Source: Bacteroidota bacterium (GTDB lineage: Bacteria > Bacteroidota > Bacteroidia > AKYH767-A > OLB10). From it: a stretch of DNA of 64,000 nt. The notes beneath the pieces were generated by a model that saw only the letters and a program-made list of their open reading frames with translations, made no database searches and was not told the origin of the DNA. Both the position numbers and the translations under genes were made by a program. Where the stretch lies: the NCBI GenBank assembly GCA_016714535.1, contig JADKDR010000001.1, positions 372,001 through 436,000 of the forward strand. The letters run 5' to 3'. Positions 18,396 through 28,011 of the stretch are shown one piece after another. Positions within the stretch are counted from its first letter, which is position 1. Every line of letters begins with the position of its first letter.

Positions 18396-19528
18396 CCTCC
18401 TTCCTGCTCAAACGATTTGCTGATGCTTAATAAGATTCCGATGGCAATGCTGGTAAACCAAATGGAGGTTCCACCCATGCTTACCATTGGTAATGCTTGT
18501 CCGGTAACCGGAAACAAATTAGTAGCAACGGCCATATTAATCATGGCCTGAAATACGAGGCTGAAGCAACAGCCAAATGCAAGAAGCGAGGCAAAAGCCT
18601 TTGGGCTTTTGCGAACAAAACTTACTGCCCTAAACATAAGTATGATATACATAAATAAGATAAGCGCTGCTCCCCACACACCATACTCTTCGCAAATAAT
18701 AGCAAAAATAAAATCGTTGAATGCTTGCGGTAAAAAATTCCGCTGTGTACTCTTGCCGGGACCTACCCCAAATGCACCTCCTTTAGCAATGGCTATTTTT
18801 GCTTGTGTGGATTGATCTATCTCGTCCGTTTTTGGTTCGCTAAAGTTTTCGATACGCTCCATCCAGGTGGCTATGCGTCCCTCGTAGCCTACCAACTTAG
18901 AAACGCCAATAAATAAAACGAGGCAAATAACTCCTGCACCAAACAGCATGGCCATATGCTTAAATGGAATACGCCCTATAAACATGACTGTAAGTGAGGT
19001 AACAAACAATACAGCAGCAGTAGAAAAATTGGCTGGAACAATTAAAGCACAAATAACAAGAACAGGTAACAGAATGTTAATGATAAAATCTTTTAGTTCA
19101 ATGGGCTGATCCTGCCTCTTTGATAAAGCACGTGAGAGAAATAAAAGCAAGGCGATTTTTGCAAAGTCAGATGTTTGAAATGTTAGTCCCATAACCGGAA
19201 GCTTTAACCATCGGCTTGCTTCATTAACATTATGTCCGCTTAGAAGTGTAAAAAACAAAAGAGGCACCACCACAATTAAACCTAAGCGAGCAATTTTTGC
19301 ATAATTGATATAATTAATTTTGTGCGTAAAATAGATGATAACAAAACCAAGTACTAAAATTACCAGATGCTTAAGTACATAGTACTCCGTATTTCCTTGT
19401 TGAAACCGATATGCTAACGAGCCTGTGCTGCTGTAAACCGCCAAAATGGAAAACACCGATAGGATAGCAACTACAAGCCAAATCATTCGGTCGCCTTTTA
19501 GATACTTATTTATTAAATTGTTTTCCAT
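18392..19528 (-). CDS. ftsW: SEDS peptidoglycan polymerase FtsW
   Basis: A 378-residue SEDS-family membrane protein with about ten hydrophobic helices. FtsW polymerises septal glycan strands from lipid II together with the transpeptidase FtsI, encoded in the same cluster. Family features seen are VYSSTGSLAYR near the start, the extracellular loop segment GHNVNEASRWLKLP, and the region WMERIENFSEP followed by AIAKGGAFGVGPGKSTQRNFLP, typical of SEDS proteins. The C-terminal helices contain GQALPMVSMGGTS. Position between murD and murG favours FtsW over RodA. Confidence 0.95.
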   Translation of the reverse strand: MENNLINKYLKGDRMIWLVVAILSVFSILAVYSSTGSLAYRFQQGNTEYYVLKHLVILVLGFVIIYFTHKINYINYAKIARLGLIVVVPLLFFTLLSGHNVNEASRWLKLPVMGLTFQTSDFAKIALLLFLSRALSKRQDQPIELKDFIINILLPVLVICALIVPANFSTAAVLFVTSLTVMFIGRIPFKHMAMLFGAGVICLVLFIGVSKLVGYEGRIATWMERIENFSEPKTDEIDQSTQAKIAIAKGGAFGVGPGKSTQRNFLPQAFNDFIFAIICEEYGVWGAALILFMYIILMFRAVSFVRKSPKAFASLLAFGCCFSLVFQAMINMAVATNLFPVTGQALPMVSMGGTSIWFTSIAIGILLSISKSFEQEGG

Positions 19529-19543
19529 TTAGTGGTAGAGAGA

Positions 19544-20881
19544 TTAAATCATTTTAACAGCAGCCTTAAATTGATGGCCGCGATCTTCATAGTTTTTGAA
19601 TAAGTCGAAACTGGCGCAAGCAGGTGAAAGCAAAACTACTTCGCCTTTGCGTGCAATGGCATGAGCCACAGACACTGCCTCTGCTGCGCTGCGTGTTTCA
19701 TGAAAGTCGGTCACAATGCCTTTAAAGGCTTTTGCAATTTTCTTATTATCAACTCCAAGGCAAACGATAGCTTTTACTTTTTCGCGAACGAGCTCTTCTA
19801 ATTCACTATAGTCGTTTCCTTTATCTTCTCCACCCACAATCCAGATTACGGGTTTATGCATACTTTCCAGTGCATACCATGCACTGTTAGTATTAGTAGC
19901 TTTGCTATCATTAATGTATTCTACTCCATTAATGTTGGCAACAAATTCGAGACGATGCTCTACATTTTTAAAATCCATGAGCGCTTCGCGAATGGTTTCG
20001 TTGCGAATTCCCAACAACGAGGCAGGGATTGATGCTGCCATGCTGTTGTACAAATTGTGTTTGCCATGTATGGCAATTTCATAGATAGACATAGTGAATT
20101 TATTTGATTTAGTGTTTACGTGTATTTCTTGGTTGGCAACCCATGCATTTACATTATCGCTTCGCAGTTGCGAGAACGGATAAAACATGCAGGGTGGATT
20201 TAGTCGTAATAAATTTTGCTTGATAATAGCATCATCATCATTGTACACAAATGCTCCTGAAGCATCCATGTTTCGGAGAATGCCAAATTTGGCATCTATA
20301 TATTTTTGCATCGAATAGTCGTATCGGTCAAGATGATCGGGAGTAATATTTAGAAGAATAGCAATGTCTGCCTTAAAATCTTTTAAACCATCTATCTGAA
20401 AACTGCTTAACTCGAGTACATAATACTCAAAATTATTTTCAGCCACCTGCCAGGCAAAGCTTTTTCCTACATTGCCTGCAAGGCCTACATTAAGCCCTCC
20501 TTTTTTAAGCAAATGATACGTGAGCAGCGTAGTAGTCGTTTTGCCGTTAGTACCTGTTATACAAATCTTTTTTGCAGTGGTATGGCGTGCAGCAAACTCA
20601 ATTTCGCTAATAACAGAAATACCCTTTGCTGTAAAATAGGTTACAACATCTGACTTATCGGGAATGCCGGGGCTCTTAATTACTTCGGTAGCATTTTCAA
20701 AATTCGTGAAGGTGTGAACACCTTCTTCAAAGGCTATATTTCTATTTTGTAATTCTATTTTGTATGGTTGTTTAATAGTTCCCTTATCACTCACAAACAC
20801 CTCCATACCCAAATGCGTTGCCAGAATAGCCGCACCTACTCCGCTTTCACCTGCTCCTAATATAATTAATTTGCCTTTCAT
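19544..20881 (-). CDS. murD: UDP-MurNAc-L-alanine--D-glutamate ligase MurD
   Basis: A 445-residue Mur ligase that adds D-glutamate to UDP-MurNAc-L-Ala. The N-terminal Rossmann motif is GAGESGVGAA. The ATP loop is TGTNGKTTTTLLTYHLL (about 109-125). The central-domain motifs are LELSSFQ and LNITPDHLDRY. The C-terminal domain has NDSKATNT and GGEDKGNDY. All are characteristic of MurD. It sits 24 bp after mraY and 15 bp before ftsW. Confidence 0.97.
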   Translation of the reverse strand: MKGKLIILGAGESGVGAAILATHLGMEVFVSDKGTIKQPYKIELQNRNIAFEEGVHTFTNFENATEVIKSPGIPDKSDVVTYFTAKGISVISEIEFAARHTTAKKICITGTNGKTTTTLLTYHLLKKGGLNVGLAGNVGKSFAWQVAENNFEYYVLELSSFQIDGLKDFKADIAILLNITPDHLDRYDYSMQKYIDAKFGILRNMDASGAFVYNDDDAIIKQNLLRLNPPCMFYPFSQLRSDNVNAWVANQEIHVNTKSNKFTMSIYEIAIHGKHNLYNSMAASIPASLLGIRNETIREALMDFKNVEHRLEFVANINGVEYINDSKATNTNSAWYALESMHKPVIWIVGGEDKGNDYSELEELVREKVKAIVCLGVDNKKIAKAFKGIVTDFHETRSAAEAVSVAHAIARKGEVVLLSPACASFDLFKNYEDRGHQFKAAVKMI

Positions 20882-20905
20882 TGCTTACAACGTATACTAT
20901 TTGTG

Positions 20906-22159
20906 TTATCTTAGTTTTAAAGTGATTATGCTTAGTACAGCTAACATGATTCCAACAATCCAGAAGCGCGTGACGATTTTACTTTCATGATAGCCGAGTT
21001 TTTGATAGTGATGATGCAATGGCGACATGAGGAATACTCTTCGTCCTTCGCCATACTTTTTTCGGGTATATTTAAAATAGCTTACCTGTATAATCACGCT
21101 TAGGTTTTCTATCAAAAATATTCCGCACATGATGGGTATTAAAAATTCTTTTCGGATACTGATAGCAAATGCTGCTATAATACCTCCCAGCGCAAGGCTC
21201 CCCGTATCGCCCATAAAAACCTGAGCCGGATAGGAGTTGTACCACAAAAATCCAACACAGGCTCCAACAAATGCACCGCTAAAGACCATAAGCTCGCCAA
21301 CATTTGGCAGGTACATAATATTAAGGTAGTTGGCAAACACCGTGTTACCACTTACATACGCTAATACAGCTAATACTGAACCTACAATAGCTGATGTGCC
21401 TGTTGCAAGTCCATCGATGCCATCGGTAATATTTGCTCCATTGCTCACTGCAGTAATGATGATGATAACGGCTGGTATAAATATTAACCAGGAATACTTT
21501 TTGGCATTGCCTCCAAACCAACTTATAATCCAACCATAATCGAATTCCTGATTTTTTATAAATGGCAACGTGGTAGCTGTCGATTTAACATTGGTGCCAC
21601 TGTACAAGTTAGAGCTTTTGCTTACATCATCTATCAATGTGCTATTAATAGAAATAGAAACATTGCTGCTTGTATTTTTTTCACGCACCACCACATACTG
21701 ATTTGTATACAGGGTAATACCAACTATTAATCCCAAGCCAACCTGCCCTATTATTTTAAATCTACCTGCAAGGCCTTCCTTATCCTTCTTAAACACCTTG
21801 ATATAATCATCAATAAAACCAATGGTTCCACACCAGATGGTTGTTACAATCATGATTACGATATATACATTATCTAACCTTGCAAACAATACGGTTGGTA
21901 TAAGTATGGCTGATAAGATAATTAATCCTCCCATGGTGGGAGTTCCCTTTTTTTGTTTCTCTCCTTCTAAGCCAAGGTCGCGAATGGTTTCGCCCACCTG
22001 CTTGCGATGCAATACACCTATAAGTTTTTTGCCTATAAAAAAAGAAAATACCAACGATGTAATAATTGCCAATGCAGTGCGAAACGAGATATACCTGAAA
22101 ACGCCTGTTCCCGGTACATTCCAGTTATCATTTAGATAATTAAAAAAATAATAAAGCAT
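20906..22159 (-). CDS. mraY: Phospho-MurNAc-pentapeptide translocase MraY
   Basis: A 417-residue integral membrane enzyme with about ten helices. It transfers phospho-MurNAc-pentapeptide to undecaprenyl phosphate, making lipid I. The segment GTPTMGGLIIL and the catalytic-region aspartates in GFIDDYIKVFKKDKEGL are seen near 75-140. Further on are NITDGIDGLATG and GDTGSLALGG, and MSPLHHHYQKLGY (the HHH motif) lies near the C-terminus. A hydrophilic insert of about 60 residues (TSSNVSISINSTLIDDVSKS and following) matches the longer form usual in Bacteroidota. The start overlaps the murE stop by one base. Confidence 0.97.
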   Translation of the reverse strand: MLYYFFNYLNDNWNVPGTGVFRYISFRTALAIITSLVFSFFIGKKLIGVLHRKQVGETIRDLGLEGEKQKKGTPTMGGLIILSAILIPTVLFARLDNVYIVIMIVTTIWCGTIGFIDDYIKVFKKDKEGLAGRFKIIGQVGLGLIVGITLYTNQYVVVREKNTSSNVSISINSTLIDDVSKSSNLYSGTNVKSTATTLPFIKNQEFDYGWIISWFGGNAKKYSWLIFIPAVIIIITAVSNGANITDGIDGLATGTSAIVGSVLAVLAYVSGNTVFANYLNIMYLPNVGELMVFSGAFVGACVGFLWYNSYPAQVFMGDTGSLALGGIIAAFAISIRKEFLIPIMCGIFLIENLSVIIQVSYFKYTRKKYGEGRRVFLMSPLHHHYQKLGYHESKIVTRFWIVGIMLAVLSIITLKLR

Positions 22160-23622
22160 TAGTTTTGGAAGAGTTGAAGGGTTAGGTTTAATATCTCGAA
22201 GTCATCAAACGGATATTTAACTCCGTTAATTTCCTGGTATTTTTCATGTCCTTTGCCAGCAAGTAAGATGATATCTCCTTTTTTTGCATGGCTGCATGCA
22301 GCTTTGATAGCTTCTCTGCGATCGGTTAAGCAAAGTGTTTTCTTTCGCATGCTCAAGCTAACACCTTCTTCCATTTGTTTGATAATATCTTCGGGTACTT
22401 CGTTGCGTGGGTTATCGGAAGTAAGAATAACACGACCACTAAGTTCGCAAGCAATGCGGGCCATAACAGGTCGCTTAGTAGCATCGCGATTACCACCACA
22501 TCCAATAATGGTGATGATATGCTCATTACCTTCTGCAATGTTGTTAATGGTTTTTAAAACATTTTCTAATGCATCAGGTGTGTGTGCGTAATCAACTATT
22601 CCGGTAATACCTTGTGCAGTGGTAAAAGATTGAAAGCGTCCTTCGGGCGGATTTAAGTTGCTCAAAATGGTGAGCGCTTGCAAAGGTTCCATACCTAGTT
22701 CAATAGCAACTGCGTAAACTCCGGTAATGTTATAGGCATTAAAGCTGCCTATCAATTTGCAAATGGTTTCAATTCCATCTAAGCTAAGAATAAGCGAATT
22801 GAAATTGGACTCTACAATCCTGCATTTATATCTGCTGTCGCTCTTAAGCGAATACGTAAGTTTTCGTGCTTTACAATTTTGCAGCATCACCATTCCGTTT
22901 CTATCGTCCATATTGGTTATGGCGAAAGCATCAGCCGGAAGGGCATCAAAAAAGCCTTTCTTAGCCTCTATGTATGCAGCAAACGTTTTATGAAAGTCAA
23001 GATGATCATGTGTTATATTAGTAAACAAAGCTCCCGAAAAACAAATACATGCAATGCGTTGTTGAACAACTGCATGCGAGCTAACTTCCATAAAACAATG
23101 CGTAACGCCATTGTTGGCCATGCGAAACAATAACTGATTTAAATGATAAGCATCAGGTGTGGTATGTGTTGCTTCGAGCAATTCGCTACCAATACGTACA
23201 TGTATAGTTGATATTAAACCGCAATCGAATCCCGCATCAGTAAAGAGGTTATACAACAAGGTAACGCTTGTAGTTTTGCCATTGGTGCCTGTTACCCCTA
23301 TAAGCTTTAACTTCTCCGAAGGATTGTCAAACCAGGCACAGCTGATGTATGCAAATGCGGCACGGCTATCTTTTACTTTTACGTATGTAATACCCGGTAC
23401 AAGTGTTGTTGGCATGTCTTCGCAAACAATCGCATGACAACCTTTTGCAATAGCATCATCAATAAAATGGTGACCATCAACGCTGTAACCTTTTATAGCT
23501 ACGTATAGCTTGTCTATACCTGCATCGGCACTGTTGACGGCAATATCGGCTATGCGAATGGAGGTATCCCCATGCACTGCTTCCATTGGCGATTTATACA
23601 ATATATCCTGCAACAGTTTCAT
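22159..23622 (-). CDS. murE: UDP-MurNAc-tripeptide synthetase MurE (meso-DAP type)
   Basis: A 487-residue Mur ligase adding the third residue to UDP-MurNAc-L-Ala-D-Glu. The ATP loop is GVTGTNGKTTSVTLL (about 110). The central domain has EVSSHAV and ITHDHLDFHKTF. The C-terminal domain has VDYAHTPDALE and the motif DNPR (in TSDNPRNEVPEDI). DNPR is the signature for meso-diaminopimelate specificity, so the cell wall is expected to be DAP-type. It lies 28 bp after the ftsI stop, in the same operon. Length and motifs are normal. Confidence 0.97.
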   Translation of the reverse strand: MKLLQDILYKSPMEAVHGDTSIRIADIAVNSADAGIDKLYVAIKGYSVDGHHFIDDAIAKGCHAIVCEDMPTTLVPGITYVKVKDSRAAFAYISCAWFDNPSEKLKLIGVTGTNGKTTSVTLLYNLFTDAGFDCGLISTIHVRIGSELLEATHTTPDAYHLNQLLFRMANNGVTHCFMEVSSHAVVQQRIACICFSGALFTNITHDHLDFHKTFAAYIEAKKGFFDALPADAFAITNMDDRNGMVMLQNCKARKLTYSLKSDSRYKCRIVESNFNSLILSLDGIETICKLIGSFNAYNITGVYAVAIELGMEPLQALTILSNLNPPEGRFQSFTTAQGITGIVDYAHTPDALENVLKTINNIAEGNEHIITIIGCGGNRDATKRPVMARIACELSGRVILTSDNPRNEVPEDIIKQMEEGVSLSMRKKTLCLTDRREAIKAACSHAKKGDIILLAGKGHEKYQEINGVKYPFDDFEILNLTLQLFQN

Positions 23623-23650
23623 TATCTTTTTTAAACGTATATGCTTATAG

Positions 23651-25744
23651 TTAACTTAATTGAATATACACTTTTTGACCTCTACGTATAGGTGTACCTG
23701 AAGGAACCGACTGTGATATGACTTTACCCCTGCCTGAAATAGCAACAGTAACTCCGCAACTCTCAAGCAAGAAAACGGCATCGCGCAATGGCATACCAGC
23801 TACATCGGGCATCTGTGTAGAAAAAGCATTCACTGCTTTTTGCGTTCCTTTATTAAAAATAATCCCATAACCTGAAGTTGAGTTTTTTACCCGGTTCATT
23901 CCTAAACCTGCTAGTACTGTATTGGCCATTGTTACTGATCCACTCTTTATAACCGGTTGCTTGTTGGCCAGGTTGGAATCAACCGGAATAGCTCCATGCA
24001 TTTCGATACTTGTAGCATATACCTTATCAGAAATCTCCTTAAATACCGGACCGGCTACTACATTGCCATAATAAAAATCTTTGCCAAGATCATACACTAC
24101 AACGATGCAGCTATATAAAGGTCTATCAGCCGGAAAGTAACCGCAGAAGGATGCCTGATAGTAAACGGAATCTACCAGCCTGCGTCCATCCTCGGCATTC
24201 TTTACTTTGGCAGTACCTGTTTTGCCAGCTATGGAATAGGTATCGAACTTCAAATTTTTGGCTGTGCCATTGAGCACCACGCCTTCGAGCATTTTGTGGG
24301 CCTGATTGATGGTTGACTGCGAGCAGATTTTTTCATCAATTACAGTAGGTGTATACGTTTTTACTACTTTTCCATTTTCTAACACCTGTTTTACGAAAAA
24401 TGGTTTTACCATTTTTCCGTTATTCGCCACGGCATTATAAAAATTCAAAATTTGCAAAGGAGTATACTGAGCTTCATATCCATAACTCATCATAGGCAAA
24501 GTTGGGGGCGTCCATCCTTCTGCTTTTGGACTTTTTACTATCGGTTTGCGCTCACCAATTAACTGAATGTCCAGTTTATCGGTTAGATGAAACTTATGTA
24601 GCTTATCGATAAATTTTTGAGGCTGCTTGCTATAATACTGATGTATTAATTTAGTAACCCCAACATTACTTGATATTTCAAAAATCTTCTGTACAGAAAG
24701 TGTCTGATACTTTCCTTTGTCGTGATCGGCTACGCGTATATCATTAAAGAAAGTTTCGCCACCTTCAATGTCCACTATCTGATTTAGATTGATATACCCA
24801 TCATCCATGGCCGCCATCAACGAGGGAAGTTTAAATGTTGAGCCGGGCTCGCTTAGCCAACTTGTTGCATAGTTGTATTCTTCATGATACTCGCCATCCC
24901 TTCCCTTTTTTAAGTTGGCAATTGCTTTTATTTCTCCCGTTGCTACTTCCATTAAAACAACACAGCCACGCGAAGAGTTGTGTTCCTTTAGCTGCTTGCG
25001 CAATGCATTGCTTGCTACATCCTGAATATTAAGATCAATGGTAGAAACAATATCCAATCCATTTTGTGCTTCAAAATCATCTTCATCGTTTAACGGTTTC
25101 CATATACCTCCGGCTATGCGCTGTTCAAGGCGCTCGCCACGCTCTCCTTTTAATATGCTATCGAAAGATGCTTCGATACCATATGGCTTGCTAGTGCGAT
25201 TTGATCCGATTGTGCGCTTGGCAAGTTCCTGATAAAGGCGCTCACGTTTTGATTTCGCTATTACAATAAGTCCACCTTTATACTTGCCAATGTTGAACAA
25301 TGGTAATTGTTGTGCTGCCTTATATTGTTTGTATGATACACTGTCTTTTAAAAGAAAGTATCGGTTGCCTTTTGAGCGCTCTTCCTTAATTATGCTCTTG
25401 TATTCGTAGGCTGTTTTATCAGAAAAAAGTGAGGCCAGTCCACGTGTAAGCGAATCAATTTTTTCAGAATAAATTTTGCCGCAAAAACCTGGTGCTTTGG
25501 TATCGATGCGTAAGTCGTACAAGGGCGTGGATGTGGCCATAAGCTTTCCATCGCTTGAGTAGATATTACCTCGCATTGGTTCAATTACAGTGCTTCGAAT
25601 ACTAAGGCTATCGCTTGCCGCTTTCCATTTTTCGCCTTCAACAAATTTGATTCGAATAATCTGTCCGAATATGCAAATGGCAAATAGACATATTAAACCA
25701 TAAATGGTATATACGCGCCACAGTATGTCTTTTTTTACATCCAT
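23651..25744 (-). CDS. ftsI: Septal transpeptidase FtsI (penicillin-binding protein 3 type, with PASTA)
   Basis: A 697-residue class B penicillin-binding protein. It has a short cytoplasmic start, one transmembrane helix (VYTIYGLICLFAICIFGQII, 11-30), a pedestal domain (about 50-215), then the transpeptidase domain. The active-site Ser302 lies in PGSTFK. The SxN motif is in EISSNVG and KTGTA is in IAGKTGTAKV. A single C-terminal PASTA domain follows (MPDVAGMPLRDAVFLLESCG, about 640-697). It cross-links septal peptidoglycan with FtsW. One PASTA domain is usual for Bacteroidota FtsI. The gene lies between ftsL and murE. Confidence 0.95.
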   Translation of the reverse strand: MDVKKDILWRVYTIYGLICLFAICIFGQIIRIKFVEGEKWKAASDSLSIRSTVIEPMRGNIYSSDGKLMATSTPLYDLRIDTKAPGFCGKIYSEKIDSLTRGLASLFSDKTAYEYKSIIKEERSKGNRYFLLKDSVSYKQYKAAQQLPLFNIGKYKGGLIVIAKSKRERLYQELAKRTIGSNRTSKPYGIEASFDSILKGERGERLEQRIAGGIWKPLNDEDDFEAQNGLDIVSTIDLNIQDVASNALRKQLKEHNSSRGCVVLMEVATGEIKAIANLKKGRDGEYHEEYNYATSWLSEPGSTFKLPSLMAAMDDGYINLNQIVDIEGGETFFNDIRVADHDKGKYQTLSVQKIFEISSNVGVTKLIHQYYSKQPQKFIDKLHKFHLTDKLDIQLIGERKPIVKSPKAEGWTPPTLPMMSYGYEAQYTPLQILNFYNAVANNGKMVKPFFVKQVLENGKVVKTYTPTVIDEKICSQSTINQAHKMLEGVVLNGTAKNLKFDTYSIAGKTGTAKVKNAEDGRRLVDSVYYQASFCGYFPADRPLYSCIVVVYDLGKDFYYGNVVAGPVFKEISDKVYATSIEMHGAIPVDSNLANKQPVIKSGSVTMANTVLAGLGMNRVKNSTSGYGIIFNKGTQKAVNAFSTQMPDVAGMPLRDAVFLLESCGVTVAISGRGKVISQSVPSGTPIRRGQKVYIQLS

Positions 25745-25835
25745 TGAAAATATACGTTTCTATGCCAGTAAGGCAATTGATTATTTTAATATAGGTTTAT
25801 ATCGAGGGGAATTCTGAAAAAAATATAGCTGGCAA

Positions 25836-26216
25836 TTATTTGTCAAGAAGCTTTCCGGGAGGAGTTACCGATTCTTTCAACCCTGTAGGCCCTACCTTAT
25901 CTGCAACTGTTGACTGGTTACTCTTACGCATTAACTCTGACTTGCTTTCGATATATTCTGATCTCAATTCTTTTATTTCTTTTCCGGTACGGTCTATGTC
26001 ACGTGTAAGTTGCTCTACACGAAAGTTGTAATAAATATAGCCCAACGCCACTGTTACCAGAAATAGCATAAAGGGCAATTGTTTCGACACCAGGCTGCTA
26101 TCAACTTTTCCAACAAGGTTCAATGGCTTAAAAATATTCCATAGGTTTAGCCTAAAGGTTCTGCCTTGTTCAGGTGCCGGTGCAACTGCTATTTTTTCTT
26201 TATACTTATTTGCCAT
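25836..26216 (-). CDS. ftsL: FtsL-like divisome protein
   Basis: A 126-residue bitopic protein. A cytoplasmic part of about 45 residues is followed by one transmembrane helix (LPFMLFLVTVALGYIYYNF, about 48-66). A predicted coiled coil follows (VEQLTRDIDRTGKEIKELRSE onward), then a low-complexity tail. This is the architecture of FtsL, which forms a complex with FtsQ and an FtsB-like partner. The primary sequence is poorly conserved in this family, so the call rests on topology and position between rsmH and ftsI. The gaps are 10 bp from rsmH and 91 bp to ftsI. Confidence 0.82.
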   Translation of the reverse strand: MANKYKEKIAVAPAPEQGRTFRLNLWNIFKPLNLVGKVDSSLVSKQLPFMLFLVTVALGYIYYNFRVEQLTRDIDRTGKEIKELRSEYIESKSELMRKSNQSTVADKVGPTGLKESVTPPGKLLDK

Positions 26217-26226
26217 TAGGCTATTG

Positions 26227-27126
26227 CTATTTTTTTTCTGCTATTCTGAGTTTTGCACTTCGCGCCCGCGAATTGCTTTTTATTTCTTCGGAGGTAGGAA
26301 CAATTGGTTTTTTTGAAATTATTCTAAAGGGCGACTGTTCTGCATTTCCAAAAAAATCTTTAATCACATTACCTTCCACATTACCACATTTCATTATATT
26401 CTTTACCATTCTGTCTTCCAGGCTATGGTATGAGATTACAACCAATCGCCCTCCGGGTTTAAGTGCTTCTATTGACTGCTGAAGAAACTTTTTCAGCGCG
26501 CCCATCTCATCATTTACCTCAATCCTTAGTGCCTGAAAAACCTGTGCGTAATAGTCATTCGGATTTGCACCTCGCACGCAACTTGCAATGGCCTCCTTAA
26601 ATGCAAAGATTGAATCAACAAATGCATTGGTGCGCCATGCGGTTATGCACTTTGCTAACGTTTTTGAGTTGATGACCTCTCCGTTTTGCGAAAACATTTG
26701 CTGCAACTGCTGCTCGTTATAAGTCTTGAGCACATGCGCTGCGGTTTGCTTTGTCTGCTTGTCCATGCGCATATCTAAGGGGCCATCGAAACGAATGCTG
26801 AAACCTCTGGTTGCCGTATCAAATTGATACGATGAAACTCCAAGGTCGGCTAGGATTCCGTCAGCCGGCAAGGCACTGTAAAACCTCAGATATTGCAGCA
26901 GCATGCTGAAGTTACTATGTATAAGAACAAAATTTTTGTCAGGTAAAGCGTTTGCCTTTGCATCGGCATCCTGATCAAACGCTATTAACTTTCCAGTTGA
27001 CAGCCTCTTTACTATTTCCTTTGAATGACCTCCTCCTCCAAATGTGACATCCACATATACACCTCCTGTTACTATATTCAGACCCTCAATGCTTTCGCTC
27101 AATAGCACAGGTTGGTGATAGCTCAT
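26227..27126 (-). CDS. rsmH: 16S rRNA m4C1402 methyltransferase RsmH (MraW)
   Basis: A 299-residue SAM-dependent methyltransferase that methylates N4 of C1402 in 16S rRNA. The SAM-binding motif is VDVTFGGGGHSKEI (25-38), followed by IAFDQDADA. LADLGVSSYQFD and RFDGPLDMRMD are hallmark segments. The C-terminal part has FQALRIEVNDE and VISYHSLEDRMVK, both conserved in RsmH. It starts 3 bp after the mraZ stop. The length is close to the family norm of about 300-315. Confidence 0.97.
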   Translation of the reverse strand: MSYHQPVLLSESIEGLNIVTGGVYVDVTFGGGGHSKEIVKRLSTGKLIAFDQDADAKANALPDKNFVLIHSNFSMLLQYLRFYSALPADGILADLGVSSYQFDTATRGFSIRFDGPLDMRMDKQTKQTAAHVLKTYNEQQLQQMFSQNGEVINSKTLAKCITAWRTNAFVDSIFAFKEAIASCVRGANPNDYYAQVFQALRIEVNDEMGALKKFLQQSIEALKPGGRLVVISYHSLEDRMVKNIMKCGNVEGNVIKDFFGNAEQSPFRIISKKPIVPTSEEIKSNSRARSAKLRIAEKK

Positions 27127-27129
27127 TAT

Positions 27130-27591
27130 TTATATATTGGATAATGCATTGCCCAAATATTTCATAGCCATTTCGTTATACTCTTCTTCAGTAAGTTGTT
27201 CAAGCGACTTATTATAAAGATCCTGATTCCATATTTCAATCAGTTTTCCACGACAAAAAATCATCGCCTCATCTGTGATTCCTGCAAGCGACAGCAGATG
27301 CTTTTGAAGTAGTAACCTGGAGGCAGAGTCAAGGGTAATTTCGATGGCGTCCTGCTTATACTTGCGTTCGAATAATCGCATACGTGGGTCAAACAAATTC
27401 TGTTTGCTCATATCATCCAACATGCTATTCCATACATTTAGTGGATACAACTCAAGGCAACCTTCAAATCCTTTCTTGATGATAAACACATCATTGCACT
27501 CAGGTGGCAATTGCTTGCGTAAGGCTGCGGGCAGTGATATACGGCCTTTGCTATCGAGCTTGCAGTAGTATGTTCCTTTAAGTGGATTCAA
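27130..27591 (-). CDS. mraZ: Transcriptional regulator MraZ
   Basis: MraZ is a DNA-binding protein of the AbrB-like fold that binds repeats upstream of its own gene and controls the dcw operon. It carries two tandem MraZ half-domains (PLKGTYYCKLDSKGRISLP and DAIEITLDSASRLLL). The start is taken at a TTG at 27591, giving 153 residues, a normal length aligned with the family N-terminus. The open frame extends to a TTG at 27654, but that codon lies inside the three-repeat operator at 27639-27663, so the longer 174-residue form is unlikely. It is the first gene of the cluster. Confidence 0.92.
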   Translation of the reverse strand: MNPLKGTYYCKLDSKGRISLPAALRKQLPPECNDVFIIKKGFEGCLELYPLNVWNSMLDDMSKQNLFDPRMRLFERKYKQDAIEITLDSASRLLLQKHLLSLAGITDEAMIFCRGKLIEIWNQDLYNKSLEQLTEEEYNEMAMKYLGNALSNI

Positions 27592-27638
27592 TTTGTTTGG
27601 GTGCGAAAAATTCAATCGCGGGACGAAGAAAATCAATT

Positions 27639-27663
27639 TCCCACTAAACTCCAACTAATCCCA
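27639..27663 (-). promoter_or_regulatory. MraZ operator: three TGGGN-type repeats at 10-nt spacing
   Basis: On the minus strand the sequence reads TGGGA-ttagt-TGGAG-tttag-TGGGA. The boxes lie at 27663-27659, 27653-27649 and 27643-27639, each separated by exactly 5 nt. This is the published MraZ binding architecture (repeats of TGGGN with 5-nt spacers), with one imperfect central box. It ends about 48 bp upstream of the proposed mraZ start and implies autoregulation of the whole dcw operon. Confidence 0.85.
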
Positions 27664-27833
27664 CTAAAATTGTTCATAAGTTTTTTTTGCCTGCCAATAT
27701 TCCGTTTGGATTTGGCGAAAAAGTATTGATTGCGCCTCAATACACGGCAAAAACTTGATTTTATACTACTTTTAAGACTTCAACTCAAATCAAGTTGCAT
27801 TAATCCCGAGAAATCTGCTGTTCTAAACAGTGG

Positions 27834-27848
27834 TGGGACAATGTGGGG
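27834..27848 (+). promoter_or_regulatory. Possible second MraZ site, two TGGGN boxes, plus orientation
   Basis: TGGGA-caatg-TGGGG has the same 10-nt period as the operator, but with only two boxes and in the opposite orientation. It lies about 165 bp ahead of ribF in the divergent mraZ-ribF region. The rest of this 420-bp gap (27592-28011) shows no other clear element. Two boxes could arise by chance. Confidence 0.35.
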
Positions 27849-28011
27849 CAAAATTACAAAATTTATTGAAAAAGCAACTATTTTACTAAAAAAAAGTATA
27901 ATCAATATGGCTATAGAATTGCGCATCCTTTTACGTTACTCCAGCTTTTTTTTAAAAAAAACCTGCAAACACATACTATATTCGCAACCTTAATAAGGCG
28001 GTATATAATAG

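Noticed and set aside
27730..27993. Open frame of 87 codons in the mraZ-ribF gap, plus strand
   Set aside because: It starts at TTG, has no recognisable domain and covers the regulatory region; likely chance.
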